A stretch of 64,000 nt of DNA from MPNO01 sp965205995 (GTDB lineage: Bacteria > Pseudomonadota > Alphaproteobacteria > MPNO01). The stretch spans positions 992,001 through 1,056,000 of the forward strand of contig OZ242200.1 in the NCBI GenBank assembly GCA_965205995.1, read 5' to 3'. A program made the position numbers and the translations under genes. A model generated the notes under the pieces. It ran no database searches and had not been told where the DNA came from. It saw only the letters and a list, made by a program, of their open reading frames with translations. This document shows positions 16,610 to 26,461 of the stretch, in pieces; the first letter of the stretch is position 1, and every line of letters begins with the position of its first letter.

Positions 16610-17703
16610 CCGGACACCCCGACCGGCTGGCCCGGCTCAGGCTCGCCCGGAGCGAGGGGGTCGGGCCGCGCACCTACGGACAGCTGATGGCGCATTTCGG
16701 CGGCGCCGACGAGGCGCTCGACGCCCTGCCCGCGATGTCGGCGCGCGGCGGGCGGCGGCGTCCGCTCCGGCCCTGCCCGCAAGAGGAAGCCGACGCCGAG
16801 CTCGCCGCGCTCGAAGCGCTTGGCGGGCGAATGATCCTGATCGGCGATCCGGACTATCCGCAAGCCCTCGCGGCGATCCCCGACGCGCCGGCCGCGCTCT
16901 CCGTGCTCGGCGATGCCGCCCGCCTTGCGGCGCCGGCGATCGGCATGGTGGGGATGCGGAACGGCTCGGCGGTCGGGCGAAAATTCGCCCGCGGTCTCGC
17001 CGGCGACCTCGGCGCGGCGGGGATTGTCGTCGTGTCCGGCATGGCGCGCGGCATCGACAGCGCGGCCCATGAAGGATCGCTCGCGACGGGTTCCGTCGCC
17101 GTGCTTGCCGGCGGGGTCGACGTGCCCTATCCGCGCGAGAACGAGACGCTTTACCGCCGCCTGGCCGCCGAAGGCACGGTGGTCTCCGATCAGCGCCTCG
17201 GCACCGCGCCGACCGCGCGCCACTTCCCGCCGCGCAACCGGATCATTTCCGGGCTCTCGCTGGGTGTGGTGGTGGTGGAAGCCAATCTGCGCTCGGGCTC
17301 GCTGATCACCGCCCGGCTCGCCAACGAACAGGGAAGGATCGTCTTCGCCGTTCCCGGCTCGCCGCTCGATCCGCGGGCCGCCGGGCCCAACGACCTGCTG
17401 CGCCAGGGGGCGGTCCTGGTCGAGAGGGCGGACGATGTCGTCGCGGCCGTCGACGGCATGGCGGGGACCGTCCGCCCGGCGCCCGAATCGTCGGCCGACA
17501 GCGGTGCCTTCACCGGGAGCGAGATCGACGAAAGCGCCCGCGGGATCGTGGTCGATCGTCTCGCTCACACACCGGTGACGGTTGACGAACTCGTTCGCGA
17601 ATGCCAATTGTCAGCCGCATCGGTGCAGACCATCCTGCTCGAATTGGAGCTTGCAGGCCGCGTGTTGCGCCAGCCAGGGAACCGCGTGTCCCTGATAACA
17701 TGA
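16606..17703 (+). CDS. dprA: DNA-processing protein DprA
   Basis: A 365-residue DprA/Smf that binds single-stranded DNA and loads RecA during transformation. The Rossmann-like core has GMVGMRNGSAVGRKFARGLA, VVSGMARGIDSAAHEGSL, VAVLAGGVDVPYPREN, FPPRNRIISGLS and VVVEANLRSGSLITARLA. The C-terminal winged helix (TPVTVDELVRECQLSAASVQ, about residues 315-334) is present. An N-terminal helical domain with GVGPRTYGQLMAHFGG precedes the core. GTG start at 16606 overlaps the plsY stop (GTGA). It implies a route for natural DNA uptake, though no competence pilus genes are in view. Confidence 0.95.
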   Translation: MTGHPDRLARLRLARSEGVGPRTYGQLMAHFGGADEALDALPAMSARGGRRRPLRPCPQEEADAELAALEALGGRMILIGDPDYPQALAAIPDAPAALSVLGDAARLAAPAIGMVGMRNGSAVGRKFARGLAGDLGAAGIVVVSGMARGIDSAAHEGSLATGSVAVLAGGVDVPYPRENETLYRRLAAEGTVVSDQRLGTAPTARHFPPRNRIISGLSLGVVVVEANLRSGSLITARLANEQGRIVFAVPGSPLDPRAAGPNDLLRQGAVLVERADDVVAAVDGMAGTVRPAPESSADSGAFTGSEIDESARGIVVDRLAHTPVTVDELVRECQLSAASVQTILLELELAGRVLRQPGNRVSLIT

Positions 17704-17778
17704 AGAAACGGCAGGGTTTTTTGGGTCCGGGGACGGTCAATCGCCAGCCGGCAAGTGGATGAGCGGGCGCCGCGCGTA

Positions 17779-20346
17779 ATGGATGTCGTCGTCGTCGAAT
17801 CGCCGACCAAGGCGAAGACCATCGCGAAATACGTCGCCGGCCGTTACGCCGTGTTCGCGAGCAATGGCCATGTCCGGGACCTGCCCGAAAAGGATGGGTC
17901 CGTCCTCCCGGATGACGGTTTCGCGATGCAGTGGCAGGTCGTTGCGCGGTCGCAGAAAAACCTTTCCGCGATCGTCAAGGCGGTCAAGCGCGCCCGGCAT
18001 CTCTACCTCGCAACCGACCCCGATCGCGAGGGCGAGGCGATCTCCTGGCATGTCCACGCGGTGCTCGCCGAACAGGCGGCTCTCGAAGGCGTCGATGTCA
18101 AGCGGGTCGTGTTCCACGAGGTCACGGAGAGCGCCGTCAACGAGGCCCTGAGCCATCCCCGGGAACTCGACCAGGGGCTGGTCGACGCCTATCTCGCGCG
18201 CCGCGCGCTCGATTACCTCGTCGGCTTCACCCTCTCCCCCGTGCTGTGGCGCAAGCTGCCGGGCGCCCGCTCGGCCGGCCGGGTCCAGTCGGTCGCGCTC
18301 CGCCTGATCTGCGAGCGCGAGGCGGAGATCGAGATCTTCAAGCCGCGCGAATACTGGTCGGTCGAGGCCGAGTTCCTGACCGCGCGCAAGGCGACCGTGG
18401 CGGCCCGGCTTACCCATCTGAAGGGCGCCAAGCTGGACCGGTACGACATCCCGAACGAGGAAGCGGCGGCGGCGGCGGTGGCCGAGATCGAGCGCCACGC
18501 ATACGCCGTTTCCGCGATCGAGAAGAAACGGGTGCGGCGCAACCCGCAGCCGCCATTCACCACATCGACGCTGCAGCAGGAAGCCTCGCGCAAGCTGGGG
18601 TTCAGCGCCTCCAGGACCATGCGCACCGCGCAGCAGCTGTATGAGGGGATCGACCTCGGCGGCGAGACCGTGGGCCTCATCACCTATATGCGGACGGACA
18701 GCATCAACCTCGCCAACGAAGCGCGCCAGGCGATGCGCCGGCTGATCGAGACGGAGTACGGACCCTCCTATGTTCCCGCGCGTCCCCATCGTTTCCGGAC
18801 GCGCACCCGGAACGCGCAGGAGGCGCATGAGGCGATCCGCCCGACCGACGCCGGGCGCCGGCCGGCCTCGGTCGCCGGCGCGCTGGGCCGCGACGCGCTG
18901 CGGCTCTACGAGTTGGTCTGGACGCGCGCGGTGGCAAGCCAGATGGAAAGCGCGACCCTCGAGCAGGTCGCCGTGGACATCGCCTCGCCGGACCGGTCGG
19001 TCACCTTCCGCGCCACCGGCTCGGTGGTGCTGTTCGACGGCTTCCTGCGGCTTTACGAGGAAGGGCGCGACGACACGGCCGACAACGAGAACGAGCGCAT
19101 CCTGCCGCCGATGGCGGAGGACGAGGAACTCGACCGCGGGAAGACCAGCCCGGAACAGCACTTCACCAAGCCGCCCCCGCGCTACTCGGAGGCGAGCCTG
19201 GTGCGCAGGCTGGAGGAGCTCGGCATCGGCCGTCCGTCGACCTACGCCAAGATCCTCGACGTCCTCCAGGAGCGCGACTATGTCCGGCTGGAGAGCCGGC
19301 GGTTCGTGCCGGAAGACCGGGGCCGCATCGTCACCGCGTTCCTGTCCGGCTTTTTCAACCGCTATGTCCAGTACAACTTCACCGCCGAGCTGGAGGACGA
19401 GCTCGACGCGATCGCCAGGGGCGAACGCGAATGGCGCGCGGTGCTGGAGGAGTTCTGGCGGGGCTTTTCCGCCGCGGTCGGCGAGACAAAGGACCTCACG
19501 GTCAGCAAGGTGATCGACGCGCTCGACGAGGATCTCGGGCCGCATTTCTTTCCGACCGACGGCAAGGACGGGGGGAGCCCGCGGAAATGCCCGGCCTGCG
19601 CGGACGGCCGGCTCGGGCTCAAGCTCGGCCGCAAAGGCGGGTTCGTGGGCTGTTCCAACTATCCCGATTGCGCCTTCACCCGTCCGCTCACGGTCAACCC
19701 GGCGGATGAGGACGGTCTGGCGGGTCCGAGGACGCTCGGCGACGACCCCGGGACCGGAGAGGCGGTGACGCTGCGCAAGGGGCCTTACGGCTTCTACGTC
19801 CAGGCCGGCGAAGCCAAGGACAAGCAGAAACCAAAGCGCTCTTCGCTGCTCAAGTCGATGAACCCCGAGGAGATCACGCTCGATCAGGCGCTGGCGCTTC
19901 TGTCGCTGCCGCGCGAAGTCGGCGTCCACCCGACGACGGGCAAGACGATCGCGGCGGGGCTCGGCCGTTACGGTCCCTATCTCCGCCATGACGGCCGGTA
20001 TACGTCGCTGGGTCCCGACGAGGACCTTCTGACGATCGGCCTCAACCGCGCGGTGACCCTGATCGACGAAGCGCCGAAGCGGGGCGGGGCAAAGGCGCTG
20101 CGCGCGCTCGGCAACCATCCGGCGGACGGCAAGCCGGTCGAAATCCTCTCCGGCCGCTACGGTCCCTATGTCAAGCACGGGCGAACCAACGCCTCGCTGC
20201 CCAAGGACGAGGAGGTCGATTCGCTGACCATGGAAACCGCGGTCGCGCTTCTGGCCGCGCGCGCGGCCAAGGGCGGAGGCAAGCCCCGCACCAAGACGGG
20301 CACCCGTGGCAGGAAGAAGGCCAAGACCGAAACGGCCGAAGCGTGA
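17779..20346 (+). CDS. topA: type I DNA topoisomerase
   Basis: An 855-residue topoisomerase I that relaxes negative supercoils. The TOPRIM region begins MDVVVVESPTKAKTI and holds YLATDPDREGEAISWH. The active-site tyrosine is in GLITYMRTDSINLANEAR (about residue 303). A C-terminal zinc finger has CPAC-x14-CSNYPDC (about 598-622). After it come three basic repeats of the type LGxxPxTGKxxxxxxGRYGPY and a Lys/Arg-rich tail. Start ATG 17779 is the family start; a GTG eight codons earlier is also in frame. Confidence 0.96.
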   Translation: MDVVVVESPTKAKTIAKYVAGRYAVFASNGHVRDLPEKDGSVLPDDGFAMQWQVVARSQKNLSAIVKAVKRARHLYLATDPDREGEAISWHVHAVLAEQAALEGVDVKRVVFHEVTESAVNEALSHPRELDQGLVDAYLARRALDYLVGFTLSPVLWRKLPGARSAGRVQSVALRLICEREAEIEIFKPREYWSVEAEFLTARKATVAARLTHLKGAKLDRYDIPNEEAAAAAVAEIERHAYAVSAIEKKRVRRNPQPPFTTSTLQQEASRKLGFSASRTMRTAQQLYEGIDLGGETVGLITYMRTDSINLANEARQAMRRLIETEYGPSYVPARPHRFRTRTRNAQEAHEAIRPTDAGRRPASVAGALGRDALRLYELVWTRAVASQMESATLEQVAVDIASPDRSVTFRATGSVVLFDGFLRLYEEGRDDTADNENERILPPMAEDEELDRGKTSPEQHFTKPPPRYSEASLVRRLEELGIGRPSTYAKILDVLQERDYVRLESRRFVPEDRGRIVTAFLSGFFNRYVQYNFTAELEDELDAIARGEREWRAVLEEFWRGFSAAVGETKDLTVSKVIDALDEDLGPHFFPTDGKDGGSPRKCPACADGRLGLKLGRKGGFVGCSNYPDCAFTRPLTVNPADEDGLAGPRTLGDDPGTGEAVTLRKGPYGFYVQAGEAKDKQKPKRSSLLKSMNPEEITLDQALALLSLPREVGVHPTTGKTIAAGLGRYGPYLRHDGRYTSLGPDEDLLTIGLNRAVTLIDEAPKRGGAKALRALGNHPADGKPVEILSGRYGPYVKHGRTNASLPKDEEVDSLTMETAVALLAARAAKGGGKPRTKTGTRGRKKAKTETAEA

Positions 20347-20362
20347 GCGACCGGCAGCCGCC

Positions 20363-22390
20363 TTGAGACGCAGGAAGACGGCCACCCGCCGGCCAGGACG
20401 TTCGGGCATCCGCGAAACCGCCGGGGCGGAAAAACCACGCGGCGGCCGCGGCGAATTGCCCCCGGTCGCGGTGCTGGAGGTCATCGACGTCGACGAAGAC
20501 GGGGTCGCCTCGGCGCGGCCGGTCAGCGGATCCGGGAGGGGCGCAACGGCGTCCATCGAGTTGCTGCCCGACAGCCGCGAGGGTTCGGCCGTCGTTTCGG
20601 GCGACCGCATCCTCGCGCGGATCGAAAAGCTCGGACCCGAGTCATACCAGGCGCGCACGATTCGACGATTGCCGCAGGCGGAAGACCGAAGCGTGGTCGG
20701 CATCTTCCGGCGGGTCGGCGGATATGGCCGGCTGGACCCCACCAGCCGGCGCGTCAAGACCTCGTTCGCGATAGCCAACCGCGATTGCATGGACGCGAGG
20801 CCGGGCGAGCTGGTGCGGGCGGAGACCGTGCCCGGCCGGCGGCTCGGCCTGCCCCGGGCCCGTGTGATCGAGACCCTGGGCCGTGGCGCCCCGCACAAGA
20901 CGGCGAGCCTGATCGCGATCGCCGAGCACCGCATTCCCGACCGCTTCCCGGACGAGGCGATCGCCGAAGCGGAGTCCGCCGGCGCCGCGCCGCTCGGACA
21001 GCGCGAGGACCTTCGGGACATCCCTCTGGCGACCGTCGACGGCGAGGACGCGCGGGATTTCGACGACGCGATCTGGGCTGAAGCCGACCCCGCGGGCGGC
21101 TACCATATGATCGTCGCGATCGCCGATGTCGCCTGGTATGTCCGGCCCGGCTCCGCGCTGGACGAATCGGCGCGGCTGCGCGGCAATTCGGTCTATTTTC
21201 CCGACCGGGTCGTGCCGATGCTGCCGGAGGCGCTGTCGAACCACTGGTGCTCGCTCAGGCCGGGCGAGGACCGGCCCTGCCTCGCGGTCCATCTGTGGAT
21301 CGATTCGCAAGGCCGCAAGCGCCGGCACCGCTTCGTCCGCGGGTTGATGCGCTCGGCCGCGCGCCTGACCTATTCGGAGGTCCAGGCGACGATCGAGGGC
21401 GCCCGCCCGGCGCATGCGGGCGCTTCCGGGATGGAAGCCTGTCACCTTGCATTCACGGCGCTGAGCCTGGCGCGGCGCGCCCGCGGCACCCTCGACCTCG
21501 ACATCCCGGAACGCCGGATCAGCTTCGCCGAAGACGGTTCGATCGCGGCCATCGAACGCCGCCGGACGCTCGACGCCCATCGCCTGATCGAAGAATTCAT
21601 GATCGCCGCCAACGTGGCCGCGGCCGAGATGCTGGAAGCGGAGCGCGCGCTTTGCGTCTATCGCGTCCACGACAGCCCGGGCGATGACCGGATCGAAGCA
21701 CTGCGGGAAGTTCTGGCGAGCCTCGGTCTGAACCTCGCGCGAGGCGGGGCTCTGCGGGCCAGCCATTTCTCCCGCTTGCTCGACCGGGTCGCCGGCACGC
21801 CCGAGGCCGAGCTGGTCAGCGAAGCGATCCTCAGGGCGCAAGCGCAGGCGGCCTACAGCACCGGCAATATCGGCCATTTCGGACTGGCGCTCGACCGCTA
21901 CGCCCATTTTACCTCGCCGATCCGCCGCTATGCCGATCTCATGGTTCACCGCGCGTTGATCGCCGCCTGCGGGCTCGGGGAGGACGGGCTCGACGGCGAC
22001 GGGCGGGATCGGGCGGAAACGACCGCCAAACATATTTCCGCCACCGAGCGTCGCGCGGCAGCGGCCGAGCGCGACGCGGTCGATCGGCTATGCGCGATCT
22101 ATCTCGCCGACCGGGTGGGCGGCGAATTCGCCGCCAGAATCACGGGGATCACCCGCGCCGGGCTGTTCGTCCGGATGGAGGAGACCGGCGCCAGCGCCCT
22201 CGTGCCGCTTTCGAGCCTGCCGTTCGGACCGCTGCGGGTGGACAGGACGGGGCTTCGATTGTCCGACCGGCGGGGCGTGGCGATCGCCACCCTGGGCGAT
22301 GCGCTCCGGGTGCGGTTGGCCGAGGTCCACCGGGCCACCGGATCGCTGGTCTGCTCGGTGCTTTGGGACGACTCTCCGCCGCGGCCTTGA
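20363..22390 (+). CDS. rnr: ribonuclease R, short N-terminus
   Basis: About 675 residues. This 3'-to-5' exoribonuclease degrades structured RNA. The cold-shock-like domain starts near ELPPVAVLEVIDVDEDG. The RNB catalytic core has ATVDGEDARDFDDAIW (metal-binding aspartates), FPDRVVPMLPEALSN, HDSPGDDRIEALREVL and HFTSPIRRYADLMVHR. The C-terminal S1 domain begins GEFAARITGITRAGLFVRM. The N-terminal winged-helix domain seen in most RNase R is missing; only a basic Arg/Lys stretch remains between the topA stop and the first OB fold. The start is uncertain: TTG 20363, or GTG 20306 inside topA. Confidence 0.9.
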   Translation: MRRRKTATRRPGRSGIRETAGAEKPRGGRGELPPVAVLEVIDVDEDGVASARPVSGSGRGATASIELLPDSREGSAVVSGDRILARIEKLGPESYQARTIRRLPQAEDRSVVGIFRRVGGYGRLDPTSRRVKTSFAIANRDCMDARPGELVRAETVPGRRLGLPRARVIETLGRGAPHKTASLIAIAEHRIPDRFPDEAIAEAESAGAAPLGQREDLRDIPLATVDGEDARDFDDAIWAEADPAGGYHMIVAIADVAWYVRPGSALDESARLRGNSVYFPDRVVPMLPEALSNHWCSLRPGEDRPCLAVHLWIDSQGRKRRHRFVRGLMRSAARLTYSEVQATIEGARPAHAGASGMEACHLAFTALSLARRARGTLDLDIPERRISFAEDGSIAAIERRRTLDAHRLIEEFMIAANVAAAEMLEAERALCVYRVHDSPGDDRIEALREVLASLGLNLARGGALRASHFSRLLDRVAGTPEAELVSEAILRAQAQAAYSTGNIGHFGLALDRYAHFTSPIRRYADLMVHRALIAACGLGEDGLDGDGRDRAETTAKHISATERRAAAAERDAVDRLCAIYLADRVGGEFAARITGITRAGLFVRMEETGASALVPLSSLPFGPLRVDRTGLRLSDRRGVAIATLGDALRVRLAEVHRATGSLVCSVLWDDSPPRP

Positions 22391-22450
22391 CAGCGCGAAG
22401 CCGGCCCTTATCTTCGGCCGCAGACCGAACGGGTTGCAGAGAGCAGTACC

Positions 22451-22618
22451 ATGGCCAAGCCGACAACGACCCTGATCAAGCTCGTGAGCTCCGCGGATAC
22501 CGGCTACTACTACATCGCCAAGAAGAACACGCGGACGACGACGGGAAAGCTCGAATTCCGGAAATACGATCCGGTCGCGCGCAAGCACGTCCTGTTCAAG
22601 GAATCCAAGATCCGGTAG
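22451..22618 (+). CDS. rpmG: 50S ribosomal protein L33
   Basis: A 55-residue basic protein, MAKPTTTLIKLVSSADTGYY at the start and KYDPVARKHVLFKESKIR at the end. It is the non-zinc-binding type: the cysteine pairs of the C+ form are absent (YYIAKKNTR instead). It joins the large subunit near the E site. The position after rnr is usual in alphaproteobacteria. It faces convergently into aspS with only 42 bases between the stops. Confidence 0.96.
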   Translation: MAKPTTTLIKLVSSADTGYYYIAKKNTRTTTGKLEFRKYDPVARKHVLFKESKIR

Positions 22619-22660
22619 GCACGCGGCCCGCTTCCCGAGCGGCGCCCCGCAAACCCTGTT

Positions 22661-24451
22661 CTACGACTTCGCCGCGTCGCCCGGGGGAAGGGCAAGGCGG
22701 ATCGAGAGTTCGCGCAGCCGGTCCTCGGACACCGGGGCGGGCGACTGCATCATCAGGTCCTGCGCCTGCTGGTTCATCGGAAACAGCACGATCTCGCGGA
22801 TATTGGGCTCATCGGCCAGCAGCATCACGATGCGGTCGATCCCGGGCGCCGAGCCCCCGTGGGGCGGTGCGCCGAAACGCAGCGCGTTGAGCATCCCGCC
22901 GAAGCGCGCCTCGACCTCGTCGCGCCCGTAGCCCGCGATTTCGAACGCCTTGTACATGATGTCCGGGCGATGGTTCCGTATCGCGCCGCTGGACAGTTCC
23001 ACCCCGTTGCACACGATGTCGTACTGATAGGCGAGGATCGACAGGGGATCCTGCGTCTCCAGCGCCTCCAGCCCGCCCTGCGGCATCGAGAACGGGTTGT
23101 GCGAGAATTCGATCGCCGCGGTTTTCTCGTCGCGTTCATACATCGGGTAGTCGACGATCCAGCAGAAGCGGAATCGATCGCGCTCGACGAGGCCGAGCTC
23201 CTCGCCGATGCGGGTGCGCGCGAGCCCGGCGAACCGGGCCGCCTGGTCCGCCTCGCCGCAGCTGAAAAAGACGGCGTCGCCGTCGCCCGTGCCGGTCGCC
23301 TCGCGGAGCGCATGCATGCGGGACGCATCGAGAAACTTCGCGATGGGTCCCTTGGCCTCGCCGCCGTCGAACACGATGTAGCCCAGCCCGCCGGCACCCA
23401 CCTCCCGCGCCCAGTCGTTCAGCTTGTCGAAGAAGCTGCGCGGCCTGGCGGCGGCTCCGGGCGCCGGGATCGCGCGCACCACCGCGCCGGACTCGATCGG
23501 CCGGGCGAAAATCTTGAAGTCCGTGCCGCGCCAGACCGCGGTCGCGTCGGCGATCCTGAGCGGGTTGCGCAGATCGGGCTTGTCGCTGCCATAGGCCAGC
23601 ATGGCATCGGCGTAAGCGATGCGCGGAAACGGCGCCGGGGACACCGGACGGCCGTTCGCGAATTCCTCGAAGACGCCGAACATGACCGGTTCGAGCGCGG
23701 CGAACACGTCTTCCTGGGTGACGAAGGACATCTCGAAATCGAGCTGGTAGAACTCGCCCGGAGAGCGGTCGGCGCGCGCGTCCTCGTCCCGGAAACACGG
23801 CGCGATCTGGAAATAGCGGTCGAATCCGGCGCTCATGATGAGCTGCTTGAACTGCTGGGGCGCCTGCGGGAGAGCGTAGAAATTTCCCGGGTGAAGCCGG
23901 CTCGGCACCAGAAAATCCCGTGCTCCCTCGGGGCTGGCCGCGCTCAGAATCGGGGTCTGAAACTCGGTGAAACCGCCCGCGATCATGCGCCGCCGGATGC
24001 TCTGGATGACCGCCGATCTGAGGACGATGTTGCGGTGCATCTTTTCGCGCCGAAGATCGAGGAACCGGTAGCGAAGCCGGATCTCCTCGCTGTAGTCGCG
24101 GTCGCTGTTGACCTCCAGCGGGAGCGGATCGGCGTGGGACTGCACCTCGAAGCTCTGGATCGACAGCTCGACCTCTCCGGTGGGGAGATCGGGGTTGATC
24201 GTATCGGCGCTTCGCCGCACCACTTGGCCGGTCACCGTCACCACCGCCTCCAGCCGGATCGAGTCGACCGCCGCGAAGACCGGGCTGGTGGAATCGATGA
24301 CGCATTGGGTCAACCCGTAGTGGTCCCGCAGATCGACGAACAACAGATTCCCGTGGTCGCGCTTGCGATGGACCCAGCCCGACAGGCGGGCGGGATCGCC
24401 CTCGTGCTCGCGCCTCAGCTCACCGCATGTGTGTGTGCGATAGGCGTGCAT
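22661..24451 (-). CDS. aspS: aspartyl-tRNA synthetase (probably non-discriminating)
   Basis: A 596-residue class II synthetase. The N-terminal OB fold reads the anticodon (LSGWVHRKRDHGNLLFVDLRD). The catalytic core has motif 1 around RRRMIAGGFTEFQTPIL, motif 2 in CFRDEDARADRSPGEFYQLD, and motif 3 in GAPPHGGSAPGIDRIVMLL. The GAD insertion domain lies between them. Because gatCAB is present, this AspRS probably also charges tRNA-Asn, giving Asp-tRNA(Asn) for transamidation; that is inference. Start MHAYRTHTCGELR at 24451. Divergent from rnd. Confidence 0.95.
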   Translation of the reverse strand: MHAYRTHTCGELRREHEGDPARLSGWVHRKRDHGNLLFVDLRDHYGLTQCVIDSTSPVFAAVDSIRLEAVVTVTGQVVRRSADTINPDLPTGEVELSIQSFEVQSHADPLPLEVNSDRDYSEEIRLRYRFLDLRREKMHRNIVLRSAVIQSIRRRMIAGGFTEFQTPILSAASPEGARDFLVPSRLHPGNFYALPQAPQQFKQLIMSAGFDRYFQIAPCFRDEDARADRSPGEFYQLDFEMSFVTQEDVFAALEPVMFGVFEEFANGRPVSPAPFPRIAYADAMLAYGSDKPDLRNPLRIADATAVWRGTDFKIFARPIESGAVVRAIPAPGAAARPRSFFDKLNDWAREVGAGGLGYIVFDGGEAKGPIAKFLDASRMHALREATGTGDGDAVFFSCGEADQAARFAGLARTRIGEELGLVERDRFRFCWIVDYPMYERDEKTAAIEFSHNPFSMPQGGLEALETQDPLSILAYQYDIVCNGVELSSGAIRNHRPDIMYKAFEIAGYGRDEVEARFGGMLNALRFGAPPHGGSAPGIDRIVMLLADEPNIREIVLFPMNQQAQDLMMQSPAPVSEDRLRELSIRLALPPGDAAKS

Positions 24452-24616
24452 CGTTCTCACCTTCGATTTCTGCGGGGATGACGCGGGATGCCCGGCGACC
24501 CAAAACGGATCGCGAGGGCGGGCGCAAAAGCGCACGGGCAAGGCGGTTTGTCAAGCGAGCGGCGGCCTGCCGGGGGTCGCTTTTCCGCCTATGTGAAACC
24601 GTGTATAGACTCGACC

Positions 24617-25770
24617 ATGCATCTCATCGCCGACACCGGGTCCCTTCGCGCCCTTTGCGATCGGCTCGCGGCCTCGCGTTACATCACCGTCGACACCGAG
24701 TTCATGCGCGACATCACCTATTGGCCGCGCCTGTGCCTGGTGCAGCTTGCCTCGGTGGACGAGGCGGCGGCGGTCGACGCGATGGCGCCGGACATCGATC
24801 TGACGCCGCTTTTCGGGTTGATGCGCGATCCCGCGGTGCTCAAGGTGTTCACGCCGCGCGCCAGGATATCGAGATCTTCTACCATCTCGACGGCTGCGTT
24901 CCGGGGCCGGTCTTCGATACCCAGGTCGCGGCGATGGTCTGCGGGTTCGGCGACCAGGTGGGCTACGACCGGCTGGTCGCGAAGCTGGCGCGCGCGACGA
25001 TAGACAAGTCGCAGCGCTTCACCGATTGGTCGCGCCGGCCCCTGCCGCGGAAAATGTACGACTACGCGATCTCCGACGTCACCCATCTCCGCGTCGTCTA
25101 CGAAAAGATCGCCGCCCGGCTCGACCGCGACCAGCGCGAGAGCTGGCTTGCCGAGGAGATGGCCACGCTCACCGACCCGGCGATCTACCGCCTCGATCCG
25201 GCGACGGCCTGGCTCCGGGTCAAGACCCGCCTGAGAAAGCCGCGCCAACTGGCGGTGCTGCGCGACCTCGCGGCCTGGCGCGAGGCCGAAGCGCAGCGCC
25301 GCGACGTGCCGCGAAACCGGGTGCTGCGCGACGAGGCGATGAACGACATCGCGGCGCAGGAACCCGGGACCCGCGAAGAGCTCTGGAACCTGCGCAGCCT
25401 GAGCCGGGGCCATATGGGCAAGGAGGCCGCGGACGCCCTTCTCGGCATCGTCGCCGCGGTGCGGGCCGCGCCGCCTTCGACCTGGCCCGAGGCGCGCGGG
25501 CCGCAGCCGGCCGCCAACCATGCCGGCCCGGCCGCCGATCTCCTGAAGGTGCTGCTCAAGCTGCGCTGCGAAGAGAACGACGTCGCCCAGAAGCTGGTCG
25601 CCAGCGCCGATGAAATCGACGCCATCGCCCGCGACGACAACGCCGAGGTGCGGGCGCTCCGGGGCTGGCGCCGGGAAATTTTCGGAAACGACGCGCTCGC
25701 GCTCAAGCACGGTGAAATCGCGCTCGGGATGGAGGGCGGCGATATCAGGGTAATCGGCGGTACCGAATAA
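24617..25770 (+). pseudogene. rnd: ribonuclease D, interrupted by a one-base frameshift
   Basis: Two overlapping frames together encode one RNase D of about 384 residues, a 3' exoribonuclease for tRNA maturation. Frame 1 (24617 to about 24850) gives MHLIADTGSLRALCDRLAAS and ITVDTEFMRDITYWPRLCLV (DEDD exonuclease motif I). Frame 2 continues with ARQDIEIFYHLDGCVPGPVFDTQVAAM (motif II) and the HRDC domains to 25770. The break is at TTC|ACG (24848-24853): TTCCACGCC would restore V-F-H-A-A-R-Q-D, so one C is missing after 24850. Either the gene is broken or the base was lost in sequencing. The downstream part has no loss of codon constraint, which suggests a recent event or error. Confidence 0.85.
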
Positions 25771-25798
25771 CGCGCCCGGGCGGCGGCGCGCGACCGTC

Positions 25799-26461
25799 TC
25801 AGCCGCCAAGGACCCGGCGGAGGAGCGGAATCGTGATCGGCCGGCGTTCGGCGAGCGCCAGCCGGTCGGCTTCGGCGACCGTGTGGCGCGCCGCCTCCAG
25901 GCTCCGCTCCATGTGGCGCAGCAGGTATTCGACGGCCTCGCCGCGCACCTCGACCTGCCGGTCGCGGAACAGTTTTTGCAGCACCGCAGTGATCAGTTCG
26001 TCATCGGGCCGGCCGATCTCCACCGTCGGCGCCGCGCGCAGCCGCGACACCAGATCGGGCAGCCGGCCGCGCCAGTAGCCGGGCGCCAACCGCGCCGTCG
26101 CCAGCACATGGCCGCCCGCCTCGGCCACGCGGTTGAGGGCGTGGAGGAGGATCGCGTCGTCGGGCGCCCGGTCGATCCCCTCGACCGCCAGCGGCGCGCC
26201 GGCGATAGCGTCGAGATCGATGCTGCCGGCGGCGACCGTCCGCGCGCCGGCGAGGCGGCTCCAGATATGGGCAAGATGGGTCTTGCCGCTTCCCTCGGGG
26301 CCGGCGAGCACGGCCAGCGAGCCCGGCCAACGGGGCCACGCCTCGATCCAGGCCAGCGCTGCGCGGTTGCAATCGGCGATCAGGAAGTCGTCCCTCCCGT
26401 AAGCCGGCCTCTGGTCTAGCGGAAGGGAAAGCTGTGCGCCGCCGGGGCGGTCACTCGCCAT
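25799..26461 (-). CDS. hdaA: Hda-type regulatory inactivator of DnaA
   Basis: A 220-residue AAA+ protein related to DnaA domain III. Residues 10-15 are QLSLPL, the clamp-binding motif of Hda, which lets it ride the beta clamp and stimulate ATP hydrolysis by DnaA to stop re-initiation. The P-loop is degenerate but recognisable (AGPEGSGKTHLAHIW, about 48-62); LAVEGIDRAPDDAILLHALN is the Walker B region, and SRLRAAPTVEIGRPDDELI follows. Start ATG 26461 lies 11 bases inside the upstream permease gene's 3' end. Confidence 0.88.
   Translation of the reverse strand: MASDRPGGAQLSLPLDQRPAYGRDDFLIADCNRAALAWIEAWPRWPGSLAVLAGPEGSGKTHLAHIWSRLAGARTVAAGSIDLDAIAGAPLAVEGIDRAPDDAILLHALNRVAEAGGHVLATARLAPGYWRGRLPDLVSRLRAAPTVEIGRPDDELITAVLQKLFRDRQVEVRGEAVEYLLRHMERSLEAARHTVAEADRLALAERRPITIPLLRRVLGG

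Noticed and set aside
17737..21021. A 1094-residue minus-strand open frame
   Set aside because: Antisense to topA and rnr, no recognised domain, composition biased to Arg/Ala/Gly/Asp; topA and rnr are certain on the other strand.
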